Shown: positions 1 through 6,872 of the stretch, in pieces
Numbering within the stretch: the first letter of the stretch is position 1
Layout: each line of letters starts with the position of its first letter
Source of the DNA: Erythrobacter tepidarius
GTDB lineage: Bacteria; Pseudomonadota; Alphaproteobacteria; Sphingomonadales; Sphingomonadaceae
Reading direction: 5' to 3'
Length of the DNA stretch: 64,000 nucleotides
Assembly (NCBI RefSeq): GCF_002155695.1
Contig: NZ_MUYJ01000013.1
Span: forward strand, 1-64,000
Notes under the pieces: generated by a model
Database searches by the model: none
Seen by the model: only the letters and a program-made list of their open reading frames with translations
What the model was told of the DNA's origin: nothing
Translations under genes and position numbers: made by a program

Positions 1-276
1 CGCATCGTGAGCGGCATTATCTTCGTGATCAGGAATGGCCTGCGCTGGCGCGATGCGCCTCCCGCCTATGGCCCGCACAAGACGATCTACAACCGGTTCA
101 TCCGCTGGAGCCGCCTGGGCGTGTTCAACCGTATCTTCGCCGAGCTCGCCGCCAAGGGCGGCAAGCCCGACCAACTGATGATCGATGCTACCCATCTCAA
201 GGCGCACCGGACGGCGGGGAGCCTGCTAAAAAAGGGGCTCTACCCCGACGTATCGGGCGCACCAAAGGTGGCTTGA
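1..276 (+). CDS. IS5-family transposase, N-terminal part (orfA), 5' truncated by window edge
   Basis: This reading frame carries the start of the DDE transposase. It is open through the left edge, so the true start is outside the window. The motif NGLRWRDAPPAYGPHKTIYN and the first catalytic Asp in LMIDATHLKAH (about residue 60 of the visible part) are typical of IS5-family enzymes. The frame ends at a stop at 274-276 shortly after the first Asp, before the rest of the catalytic core. The remainder lies in the -1 frame, so this product alone would not be active. Family assignment is firm. Confidence 0.85.
   Translation, partial: RIVSGIIFVIRNGLRWRDAPPAYGPHKTIYNRFIRWSRLGVFNRIFAELAAKGGKPDQLMIDATHLKAHRTAGSLLKKGLYPDVSGAPKVA
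228..234 (+). promoter_or_regulatory. A AAA AAG slippery heptamer for -1 frameshifting
   Basis: The zero frame reads CTA AAA AAG GGG. This gives the heptamer A AAA AAG, the standard bacterial -1 slippery site. Slipping one base back joins the orfA frame exactly to the orfB frame. The same arrangement is known for IS427-group elements. No stimulatory stem-loop was worked out downstream. Confidence 0.75.
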
Positions 277-668
277 ACTCCAAGCTTCACGCTGTCTGCG
301 ATGGCAGGGGCCGCCCGTTGATCATGCTGCTCAGCGAAGGGCAGATGAGCGACTACAAAGGGGTGGCCCTGATGATCGATGCCTTCCCAGGAGCCAAGGC
401 GTTGCTCGCTGACCGGGGCTATGATGCCGCCTGGTTCCGCCATGCCTTGGCCGAGCGCGGCATCACCGCCTGCAACCCATCAAAGGCAAACCGCAAGGCG
501 CCCATCCCACACGACGCCGCCCTCTACCGCCAGCGCCACAGGATCGAGAACATGTTCGGCAAGCCCAAGGACTGGCGACCGATCCACACCCGTTATGACC
601 GCTGCGCACACACCTTCATGTCCGCCATCTGTATCGCTGCAACCGTCATCTTCTGGCTACCGCAATGA
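228..668 (+). CDS. IS5-family transposase, C-terminal part (orfB), read by -1 frameshift
   Basis: This frame continues the transposase from the slippery run at 228-234. After the shift it reads KKGALPRRIGRTKGGLNSK, which is the expected IS5-family continuation, then the second catalytic Asp in LLADRGYD and the catalytic Glu in RHRIENMFG. It ends at 668 with the usual hydrophobic tail. The three DDE residues are therefore present across the two frames and the enzyme could be intact if the frameshift works. An in-frame ATG or TTG start inside this frame (about 273) would miss the first Asp. Confidence 0.8.
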   Translation, partial: KKGALPRRIGRTKGGLNSKLHAVCDGRGRPLIMLLSEGQMSDYKGVALMIDAFPGAKALLADRGYDAAWFRHALAERGITACNPSKANRKAPIPHDAALYRQRHRIENMFGKPKDWRPIHTRYDRCAHTFMSAICIAATVIFWLPQ

Positions 669-701
669 GTCCTGAGCCTGGATTTGCTAATGCCCAAACG
701 C

Positions 702-728
702 AAAAAAGCCCCGGTTTCCCGGGGCTTT
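702..728 (-). terminator. Rho-independent terminator of the minus-strand unit
   Basis: A 10-bp perfect stem (705-714 with 719-728) closes a 4-base loop. Read on the minus strand it is followed directly by six T residues (707 down to 702). It terminates the unit holding the 12-codon ORF and possibly the upstream CHASE2-EAL gene. Confidence 0.85.
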
Positions 729-752
729 GTCGTTAATCTGACTGACAGAAAA

Positions 753-791
753 TTACCGACCACCGAACAGGTGCGAGAACCACGCCCACAT
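753..791 (-). CDS. 12-codon small ORF behind a perfect Shine-Dalgarno and CtrA-like boxes
   Basis: The minus strand reads ATG then MWAWFSHLFGGR and a TAA stop. A perfect AGGAGG lies at 797-802, five bases before the ATG, which is the strongest ribosome binding site noticed in the window. The peptide is rich in aromatic residues and has no recognised family. The ORF starts 59 bp after the CHASE2-EAL stop and is followed by a strong terminator at 702-728. Two TTAA-N7-TTAA boxes lie just upstream (830-861), so it may be a separate short transcript. It could also be a short RNA gene with incidental coding. It is not an obvious attenuator, because no biosynthetic gene follows. Confidence 0.5.
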   Translation of the reverse strand: MWAWFSHLFGGR

Positions 792-829
792 ACTTGCCTC
801 CTGCTAGTTATGATGCACCGGCAGGGTTC

Positions 830-861
830 TTAACACAAAATTAACCTTAATCAACCGTTAA
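830..861 (-). promoter_or_regulatory. Two tandem CtrA-like boxes (TTAA-N7-TTAA)
   Basis: TTAA at 830-833 and 841-844 are separated by exactly 7 bases. TTAA at 847-850 and 858-861 are also separated by exactly 7 bases. TTAA-N7-TTAA is the established full CtrA box of alphaproteobacteria. The boxes overlap the end of the CHASE2-EAL gene and lie about 40-70 bp upstream of the tiny ORF start, placing the nearer one close to a -35 position for a transcript starting around 803. A weak -10-like CATCAT lies in between. CtrA binding is inferred. Confidence 0.5.
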
Positions 862-3211
862 TTACGTTTCTTCCGCCGCCCATCATGGCAAGCAGTTGGG
901 GCATGGAGATGGCCTGCGCGAACAGATAGCCCTGCGCCTGATCGCAGCCCATCGCGCGCAGGGCGTCAGCAACGGCCTGCGTTTCGACCCCTTCCGCGAC
1001 AACAACCTTGCCGAGCGAATGCGCAATCTCGATCGTCGCGCGAACCACCGCCCTGCTCTCTTCCGAGCTGTCCATATGCTGGACGAACTTCTTGTCGATC
1101 TTGAGTTCGGAACTCGGAAGCTTCTCGATATATTCGAGATTCGATTGTCCCGTCCCGAAGTCGTCGATCGACAGGCCGATGCCCCGCGCCTTAAGCGCGG
1201 CAATCTGCGGCGCGATCAGTTTGTCCTCGAGCTTGGCGGTCTCGGTCAGTTCGAGCGTCAGGTTTTCCGCCGGGAAGCCGATGCGCCCCAGCATCGTCAT
1301 CATGTCGAACAGGAGATTGGTGTCGCTCAGGCTCTTGGCCGACATGTTGACTGCCAGCTTGAAGCCCGGATCGAGCGCAATCGCCTTACGCCCATCGCGC
1401 AGCGCGGCCTCCATCACGATCAGGGTCAATTCGTTGATCCGGTCGATCGCTTCGGCGGCGAGCACCAGTTCCTGCGGATTGATCGCAACACGCCCGTCCG
1501 GCTTCCAGCGGATCAGCGTCTCGGCCCCGACAATGCGGCCTGTCGCCAGTTCGATCTTGGGCTGGTAGGCGACCCCGACATTGCGCTCGCGCAGGCCCTG
1601 CTCGAGCGCGCGGATGAGCTCTAGCCGGTGGTTGCGCGCCTCGACATAGGCGGCATCGTTGATGATGAAACGCACCCCGCGGCTCGCCGCCTCGTCGGCG
1701 GCCTGCATCGCCTTCTTGATCCGCTGGCCAAGCGGCAGGGCGTAGTTGGTATCAATTCCGATCGCTGGCGCGCTGCTGGCTGATTGCCAGTCATGGCTGA
1801 TCGCGGTCTTGAGCATGAGCGCCAGGCCATCGGCGTGGCGTTCCAGGCTGACTGCGTCCATCCGCGGGGCGAGCCAGATCAGCGAATCACGCTCGAAGGC
1901 GACATCGCCGGCATCGCCCGGCCCCTTGATGTAGCTGATCAGCGTGTTCACGAAATCGCCCAGCTCGCGCGTGCTCCAGTCCTCCGACATCTCGGCGAGA
2001 TTGGCGATCTTGAGCGCATAGACGTCGAGGTCGCCGCCGACCTTGTCAAGACCAAGCGCGGAGGTGGTCATCGCGTCGACATCGGCGCTGTAATACTTCC
2101 GGGCGATACGCTGGAACCCGATGGCCGCGGCCATGACCGCCAGCAGCGCTGACATGATGTCCAAGTTGATGCCGAATTCGTCTCCCAGCAAGGAAATCGC
2201 CGGAAGGCCGAGGGTCGCAGCCCAGAGCGGCTTAGCCGAACGCGCACTGCTGATAGCATGCCAGCCGATCGCTACGGCGGCCACAAAAAGCGCGGGAAAC
2301 CACATCAGATCGATAGGCGTGCCGCGCTTCAGCGTATGAGCGCCGAGAATATGGAAATAGGAGCCCGGAATCCTGCCATAGAACGGCAAAAGAAACACGT
2401 CCGGCGATTCCAGGAATGTCTTGCCGATGATAACACTCTTGCCAGAAAGCTCTTTGGAACCGAACCGCCCCTTCAGAATGTCGACATAGCGATAGGTCGG
2501 GATCGAGCGCGGATCGAAGGCGTAGTCCGGCCGGTAGCGCAGATGTTCGCCGTGATAGTTGGCGAGCAGTGCCGAGATCGACGGATAGGTTTTCCCGTCA
2601 AGCGCCACATCGGTCGGAAATACGACCGAAAGGCCGAAGGGGCCGGAGAAACCCACCATCGAGGCCATTCCGACGCGTTCCCGGAACTCGGGAAGAGGAA
2701 CAATCTTGGCAACCTTCTGGAACCCGACTTCGTGTTCCGGTGAAACGCCAAGCCATACCTTGCCGCGATATTGATCGAGCGTGCGTGCGAAGGTGGCATC
2801 GTCCAGCGGGGTTTCGGGATCGGCGTGAGCGCGGTCAAACACGATCTTGTCAACCCCTGCGTCTGCCAGACGCCGGATCAGTTCGCTGTCGTCGGTGCGC
2901 GTGGGCATCTGCTTGCCGAGTTCGTTGAGCGTCGCATCGTCAATCGCGATCATGACGATGTCCTGCGGCGCGGGACGGGAGCGCAGCTGGGCGCGGACGG
3001 CACGGAAGCCGTCCTCAAGCGGCAAGGGCAGATCGATCGCGGCCGAAACCAGACCGAACAGGATCGCAAAAATCGCCACCTTCACACGCTTGCGGCGCAA
3101 CAGGTTCTGGCCTGATTTGAGCGACCTTTCATCACCCTCTGGCTCATTGATACCCCACCGGCCACGATTGCGGTGCAGCAGTGCAGACAGAGAAAGCAGT
3201 CCAGCAATCAT
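851..3211 (-). CDS. CHASE2 sensor domain - degenerate GGDEF - EAL c-di-GMP phosphodiesterase
   Basis: This is a 786-residue membrane sensor likely to hydrolyse cyclic-di-GMP. One membrane segment (about residues 44-62) precedes an extracytoplasmic CHASE2 domain, followed by a group of membrane segments around 300-370. A region at about 375-530 looks like a GGDEF fold but lacks the GGDEF motif. The EAL domain at about 540-775 keeps the key residues: Glu in GAETLIRW, Asn in LAVNMS, Glu in LELTETA, both Asp in IDDFGTG, Lys in LKIDKKFV, Glu in VAEGVET and Gln in QGYLFA. It should therefore be catalytically competent. A TTAACCAT sequence lies about 50 bp upstream of the start, and the gene is followed by the tiny ORF unit. 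The ligand sensed by CHASE2 is unknown. Confidence 0.9.
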   Translation of the reverse strand: MIAGLLSLSALLHRNRGRWGINEPEGDERSLKSGQNLLRRKRVKVAIFAILFGLVSAAIDLPLPLEDGFRAVRAQLRSRPAPQDIVMIAIDDATLNELGKQMPTRTDDSELIRRLADAGVDKIVFDRAHADPETPLDDATFARTLDQYRGKVWLGVSPEHEVGFQKVAKIVPLPEFRERVGMASMVGFSGPFGLSVVFPTDVALDGKTYPSISALLANYHGEHLRYRPDYAFDPRSIPTYRYVDILKGRFGSKELSGKSVIIGKTFLESPDVFLLPFYGRIPGSYFHILGAHTLKRGTPIDLMWFPALFVAAVAIGWHAISSARSAKPLWAATLGLPAISLLGDEFGINLDIMSALLAVMAAAIGFQRIARKYYSADVDAMTTSALGLDKVGGDLDVYALKIANLAEMSEDWSTRELGDFVNTLISYIKGPGDAGDVAFERDSLIWLAPRMDAVSLERHADGLALMLKTAISHDWQSASSAPAIGIDTNYALPLGQRIKKAMQAADEAASRGVRFIINDAAYVEARNHRLELIRALEQGLRERNVGVAYQPKIELATGRIVGAETLIRWKPDGRVAINPQELVLAAEAIDRINELTLIVMEAALRDGRKAIALDPGFKLAVNMSAKSLSDTNLLFDMMTMLGRIGFPAENLTLELTETAKLEDKLIAPQIAALKARGIGLSIDDFGTGQSNLEYIEKLPSSELKIDKKFVQHMDSSEESRAVVRATIEIAHSLGKVVVAEGVETQAVADALRAMGCDQAQGYLFAQAISMPQLLAMMGGGRNVING

Positions 3212-3260
3212 CGCGCGGGGCAGGTCCGTTCATGAGACACCGGACTTGCCCTAGGACGGA

Positions 3261-3268
3261 ATGGTTAA
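3261..3268 (-). promoter_or_regulatory. CtrA-like half-site upstream of the CHASE2-EAL gene
   Basis: The minus strand reads TTAACCAT, the known CtrA half-site, 50 bp before the ATG of the CHASE2-EAL gene. An 8-bp match can occur by chance. It gains weight only from the two full boxes at the other end of the same gene. Confidence 0.3.
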
Positions 3269-3319
3269 TTCATCGCCAACAATGGGCCGCGCACCGCTCT
3301 GCGCGAGGTGATGCCGACA

Positions 3320-3823
3320 TCACAGCATCGCAATCGCCGGATCGAGCGGCGGATCGACCACCTGTCGCGACAGCAGCCCGAGCGCGATTGTGAGGCTGCC
3401 CAGACCGAGCGAAAGGTGCCAGCGCAGACGCAGGAAATCGGGGCTGGCAAAACCGAGCGCACGGTCGACCATCGGCGACAAGGCGATCAACGCGCCGAGA
3501 TAGAGCAGCGCCGGCCCCGGCCATTCCCAGCCGAAGGTCCACGGCAGGAAGAGCGCGAGAGCGATCAGGCTCGGCAAGACGGCAAGCAGATAGGCCCCCG
3601 CGCCCGTCCGGCCCGACTGCACCGCCTGACCCCACCACACCCCGCCAAGGAAGCTGAAAATCGCCGCGGCATAGGCAAAGCTTCCGCCAAGCGCCGCATA
3701 GCGCCATTCGTGGCCGGCCAACACCATGACAAGGCAGAGGAGCTGCGGGGCGAGACCGGCATAGCCCAGAAGGCGGGCGGTCGTGTCAAGCGGGGCGGCG
3801 GCGGGGGGAGGTTTCGCGTCCAT
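3320..3823 (-). CDS. DUF3429 family membrane protein
   Basis: A 167-residue hydrophobic protein with about five membrane segments. It resembles the DUF3429 family, with the characteristic FSFLGGVWWGQA segment near residue 55. Function is not known for this family. I chose the ATG at 3823 because the family usually starts with a short polar leader before the first membrane segment. The frame is open much further upstream, but that part is antisense to the neighbouring SDR gene. It is divergent from the SDR gene with 75 bp between them. Confidence 0.8.
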   Translation of the reverse strand: MDAKPPPAAAPLDTTARLLGYAGLAPQLLCLVMVLAGHEWRYAALGGSFAYAAAIFSFLGGVWWGQAVQSGRTGAGAYLLAVLPSLIALALFLPWTFGWEWPGPALLYLGALIALSPMVDRALGFASPDFLRLRWHLSLGLGSLTIALGLLSRQVVDPPLDPAIAML

Positions 3824-3898
3824 GGCGCCACAAAGCCTGCGCGCCCGCGCGGTTCCCGACCGCTTGCAGTGGCGCAGGCTTTGCGCCACTTGAGGGCC

Positions 3899-4672
3899 AT
3901 GGAACTGTTCGATCTCACTGGCACCACGGCGATTATCACCGGCGGCAATGGCGGGTTGGGCCTCGCCATGGCGCGCGGGCTGGCCAAGGCCGGAGCCAAC
4001 GTTGCCATTCTCGCGCGCAATCCCGACAAGAACGCCGCCGCCGTCGAAGAGCTGCGCGCCCTTGGCAAGGGCGACGCGCTCGCGCTCACCTGCGACGTGG
4101 CTGACGAGGCGGACATCGCCACAGCCCTGGAGCAGACCCTTGGGGCCTTCGGTCGCGTCGATGTCTGTTTTGCCAATGCTGGAATTGCCGGGGCCGGCAC
4201 GGCGATCCCGGACATCACCGCGGACGGCTGGGACCGCACAATGGCAGTCAACACCCGCGGCGCGGCGCTGCTTTACAAGCATGTCTCCCGCCACATGATC
4301 GCGCGCGCCAAGGAGGGGGATCCCGGCGGCAAGCTGATCGCGACTTCGTCGGGCCAGTCGATCATGGGGGTGAATCGCTCGTCCGACTACGCCGCCTCCA
4401 AGGCCGCATTGAACGGCCTCACCCGCGCCGCCGCCTTCGAGCTGGCGCGCTACGGCATCACCGCCAACGCCTTGCTTTTCGGCTATTACGAAACCGACAT
4501 CACCGCCAGGGCCGATCCCAAGTTCGCCGAATGGATGAGCCGCCGCATCCCGCTGCGCCGTCCGGGCGATCATGCGGGGCTGGAAGGTCTGGCGGTGTTC
4601 TTCGCCTCACCCCATTCGGACTACATCACCGGGCAATGCCTGCCGGTGGATGGAGGCCTGTGCATCAGCTGA
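3899..4672 (+). CDS. SDR-family NAD(P)-dependent oxidoreductase
   Basis: A 257-residue classical short-chain dehydrogenase/reductase. The cofactor motif TGGNGGLG is near residue 13, the NAG motif near 87, the catalytic Ser in ATSSGQS near 150 and the catalytic Tyr and Lys in SDYAASKAA near 163-167. The C-terminal ITGQCLPVDGG is typical of the FabG-like branch. The substrate cannot be told from sequence. The ATG at 3899 gives the standard length. The following ABC1-family gene lies about 90 bp downstream on the same strand. Confidence 0.9.
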   Translation: MELFDLTGTTAIITGGNGGLGLAMARGLAKAGANVAILARNPDKNAAAVEELRALGKGDALALTCDVADEADIATALEQTLGAFGRVDVCFANAGIAGAGTAIPDITADGWDRTMAVNTRGAALLYKHVSRHMIARAKEGDPGGKLIATSSGQSIMGVNRSSDYAASKAALNGLTRAAAFELARYGITANALLFGYYETDITARADPKFAEWMSRRIPLRRPGDHAGLEGLAVFFASPHSDYITGQCLPVDGGLCIS

Positions 4673-4764
4673 TTGCCGCTGGCGCGCGCCATCTCGACCG
4701 GAACGCCCGGCAGCGCAAGCCGTTGCCCAGTGAAAGATCTCTCATAGCTGGAAACCCCCTCCCC

Positions 4765-6141
4765 GTGGCCGACGACGACATTCCCGACTTTGCCGACCTG
4801 CCCGAAGACCGCGCCCGCCAGCGCCCCGTACCGGCTGGGCGGATGGCGCGCTTCGGCACCTTCGGCAAGCTGGTTGGCGGGGTTGCCGGCGGGATGGTGG
4901 CCGAGGGCGCGCGGCGGCTGGCGAGCGGCGAGAACATCTCGGCGCGCGATCTGATCCTCACCCCGGGCAATGTCCAGCGCCTGACCAACCGCCTCAGCCA
5001 CTTGCGCGGCGCAGCGATGAAGATGGGGCAGATGATCAGCCTCGATGCGGGCGACTTCCTCCCGCCCGAGCTGTCGAAGATCCTCGCCACCCTGCGCGAT
5101 CAGGCCCATTTCATGCCGACCCGCCAGCTCGATCAGGTGCTGCGAAGCGAATGGGGCCCCGACTGGCGCAGGCATTTCCGCTGGTTCAACCCTCGGCCCA
5201 TCGCCGCCGCCAGCATCGGTCAGGTGCACAAGGCGCTGACCCGCGACGGCGAGGAACTGGCGATCAAGGTGCAGTATCCGGGCGTCGCCAAGTCGATCGA
5301 CAGCGATGTCGACAATGTGATGACCCTGCTCAAGCTCGCCGGCTTCGCTCCGCCAGAGCTGGAGATGGACAAGCTGATGGCCGCGGCCAAGCAGCAGCTT
5401 CACGAGGAGGCCGATTACCAGCGCGAGGGAGCGCAGATGGCGCTCTATCGCGAGCAGCTGGCGGATACCCCCGGCTTTGTCGTCCCGCGCCTGCACGAAG
5501 GCCTGACCCGCGGCTCGATCCTCGCGATGAGCTTCGAGGACGGCGTTTCGATCGAGGAGCTCGGCGGCGAACCGCCCGAGCGGCGTGACCAGGTCTTCGC
5601 CCGGCTCGTCCGCCTAGTAGCGCGCGAGCTGTTCGATTTCGGGGTGATGCAGACCGATCCCAACTTCGCCAATTTCCGCTACCGGCGCGAGACAGGCGAG
5701 ATCGTGCTGCTCGATTTCGGCGCCTGCCGTCCGGTTGATCCGATGGTGGCCAATGGCTATCGCAAGATGCTCGAGGCAGGCCTGCGCGGCAATGCCGAGC
5801 AGGTGCTGGCCGCCACCATCGAGGCGGGGTTCATGATGCCGATCGTCGCCGAAAAGTACCCCGAGCGGGTGAACCGGATGATCGATATCGTCATCAACGA
5901 GATGCGCAGGGATGCGCCCTTCGACTTCGGTAACCGCGCCTTCATCCCGCTGCTGCGCGACGAGGGCTTTGCCATTGCGCAGGACAAGGACACCTGGGCC
6001 TTCCCGCCGATCGAGACGCTGTTCGTGCAGCGCAAGGTGTCCGGCACCGCCCTGCTCGGCGCGCGATTGAAGGCCAAGGTCAATGTCCGCCGGATCACCG
6101 AGGAGGTGCTGGCGAGCACGCAGCCGATGCCGATCGGCTAG
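4765..6141 (+). CDS. ABC1/UbiB (AarF) family kinase-like protein
   Basis: A 458-residue member of the ABC1/ADCK atypical kinase family, whose members support ubiquinone biosynthesis or lipid handling. Visible family motifs are KMGQMISLD (KxGQ motif), the Ala-rich loop IAAASIGQVH, the Lys in LAIKVQYPG, the catalytic-loop equivalent QTDPNFANF and LLDFGACR in place of the DFG motif. There is no obvious C-terminal membrane pair of the UbiB type, so it is closer to the soluble AarF-like members. I used the GTG at 4765, which starts the polar leader. An ATG at 4843 is an alternative start and neither has a clear ribosome binding site. Confidence 0.85.
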   Translation: MADDDIPDFADLPEDRARQRPVPAGRMARFGTFGKLVGGVAGGMVAEGARRLASGENISARDLILTPGNVQRLTNRLSHLRGAAMKMGQMISLDAGDFLPPELSKILATLRDQAHFMPTRQLDQVLRSEWGPDWRRHFRWFNPRPIAAASIGQVHKALTRDGEELAIKVQYPGVAKSIDSDVDNVMTLLKLAGFAPPELEMDKLMAAAKQQLHEEADYQREGAQMALYREQLADTPGFVVPRLHEGLTRGSILAMSFEDGVSIEELGGEPPERRDQVFARLVRLVARELFDFGVMQTDPNFANFRYRRETGEIVLLDFGACRPVDPMVANGYRKMLEAGLRGNAEQVLAATIEAGFMMPIVAEKYPERVNRMIDIVINEMRRDAPFDFGNRAFIPLLRDEGFAIAQDKDTWAFPPIETLFVQRKVSGTALLGARLKAKVNVRRITEEVLASTQPMPIG

Positions 6142-6335
6142 ACATTGGCCCGGCGCTCTTTGCGCCGGCCACGCCGCGACATGGCTCGCCAGCAGCAAGA
6201 GCGTCATCGCGTGCCTTTCGCGCGCCAATTCGTGAAGTTGGCGCGGGTGGACGTGCCTTGCTGTCCGCCTGCAAACCGCACCACTGACCCGGTTTTGCCC
6301 CGCTGCCGGACAGGAATGTTCGAAAAAGCGCAATC

Positions 6336-6363
6336 TTTTTAGCCTGTCGATTTGTGCTATAGC
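6336..6363 (+). promoter_or_regulatory. Possible promoter of the phosphatase gene
   Basis: TTTTTA at 6336-6341 and TATAGC at 6358-6363 are separated by 16 bases, just before the ATG at 6372. The spacing is right and the surrounding sequence is locally AT-rich, but the leader would be very short. The rest of the 230-bp gap (6142-6335) holds nothing I can identify. Confidence 0.3.
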
Positions 6364-6371
6364 GCGCCACG

Positions 6372-6872
6372 ATGCATGGGGTGGGTCATCATGAATTGCG
6401 GGTGCTGTTCGTGTGTCTCGGCAATATCTGCCGGTCACCGATGGCCGAAGGCGCGTTTCGTGCGGCAGCGATCCGCGCCGGGCTGGAATGCGACATGGAT
6501 TCGGCCGGAACGGCGAGCTATCACATCGGCCAGCCGCCCGATCCACGGGCCATTGCCACGGCCCGCGCCAATGGCGTTGAGATCGGCAATCTGATTGCGC
6601 GCCAAATCACGCGCGAGGATTTCTACCGCTTCACGCACATCATCGCGATGGACGAGGCCAATTTGGCCGGCATCCGCGCCCAGTCGCCGCGTGATGCCAC
6701 GGCCTGCGTCGCGCTGCTGATGGATGCGCTCGAAGACAGCCGCGGCAAGCCGGTGATCGACCCCTATTACGGGGATGAAGCGCTGTTCGCCCGCGTATGG
6801 AGCGAGATCGCCGCGGCGACCGAAGCTCTGGCCAAGCGCTTCGCGCTCGAAGGTGTGGGCCTTCGCCTCTAG
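6372..6872 (+). CDS. Low-molecular-weight protein-tyrosine phosphatase
   Basis: A 166-residue LMW phosphatase. The P-loop VCLGNICRSP (CX5R) with nucleophile Cys lies near residue 15. The general-acid Asp is in VIDPYYGD near residue 134. Length and layout match family members such as YfkJ or Wzb-type enzymes, but no exopolysaccharide genes are adjacent, so the eukaryotic-like housekeeping class is more likely. The stop codon overlaps the recG stop on the opposite strand through a shared CTAG at 6869-6872. Confidence 0.92.
   Translation: MHGVGHHELRVLFVCLGNICRSPMAEGAFRAAAIRAGLECDMDSAGTASYHIGQPPDPRAIATARANGVEIGNLIARQITREDFYRFTHIIAMDEANLAGIRAQSPRDATACVALLMDALEDSRGKPVIDPYYGDEALFARVWSEIAAATEALAKRFALEGVGLRL

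Larger units (their letters stand above)
1..690 (+). mobile_element. IS5-family insertion sequence, right part only
   Basis: Both parts of an IS5-family (IS427-like) transposase are visible, ending at 668. The left end of the element lies outside the window. I could not define the right terminal inverted repeat with certainty; the element probably ends within about 20-30 bp of the stop codon, because a terminator belonging to the neighbouring minus-strand unit starts at about 702. The end coordinate is therefore approximate. The insertion lies downstream of a minus-strand transcription unit and does not visibly break a gene inside the window. Confidence 0.8.

Noticed and set aside
6145-6342. 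A 65-residue basic open frame
   Set aside because: Arg-rich composition, no ribosome binding site and no family; likely non-coding.
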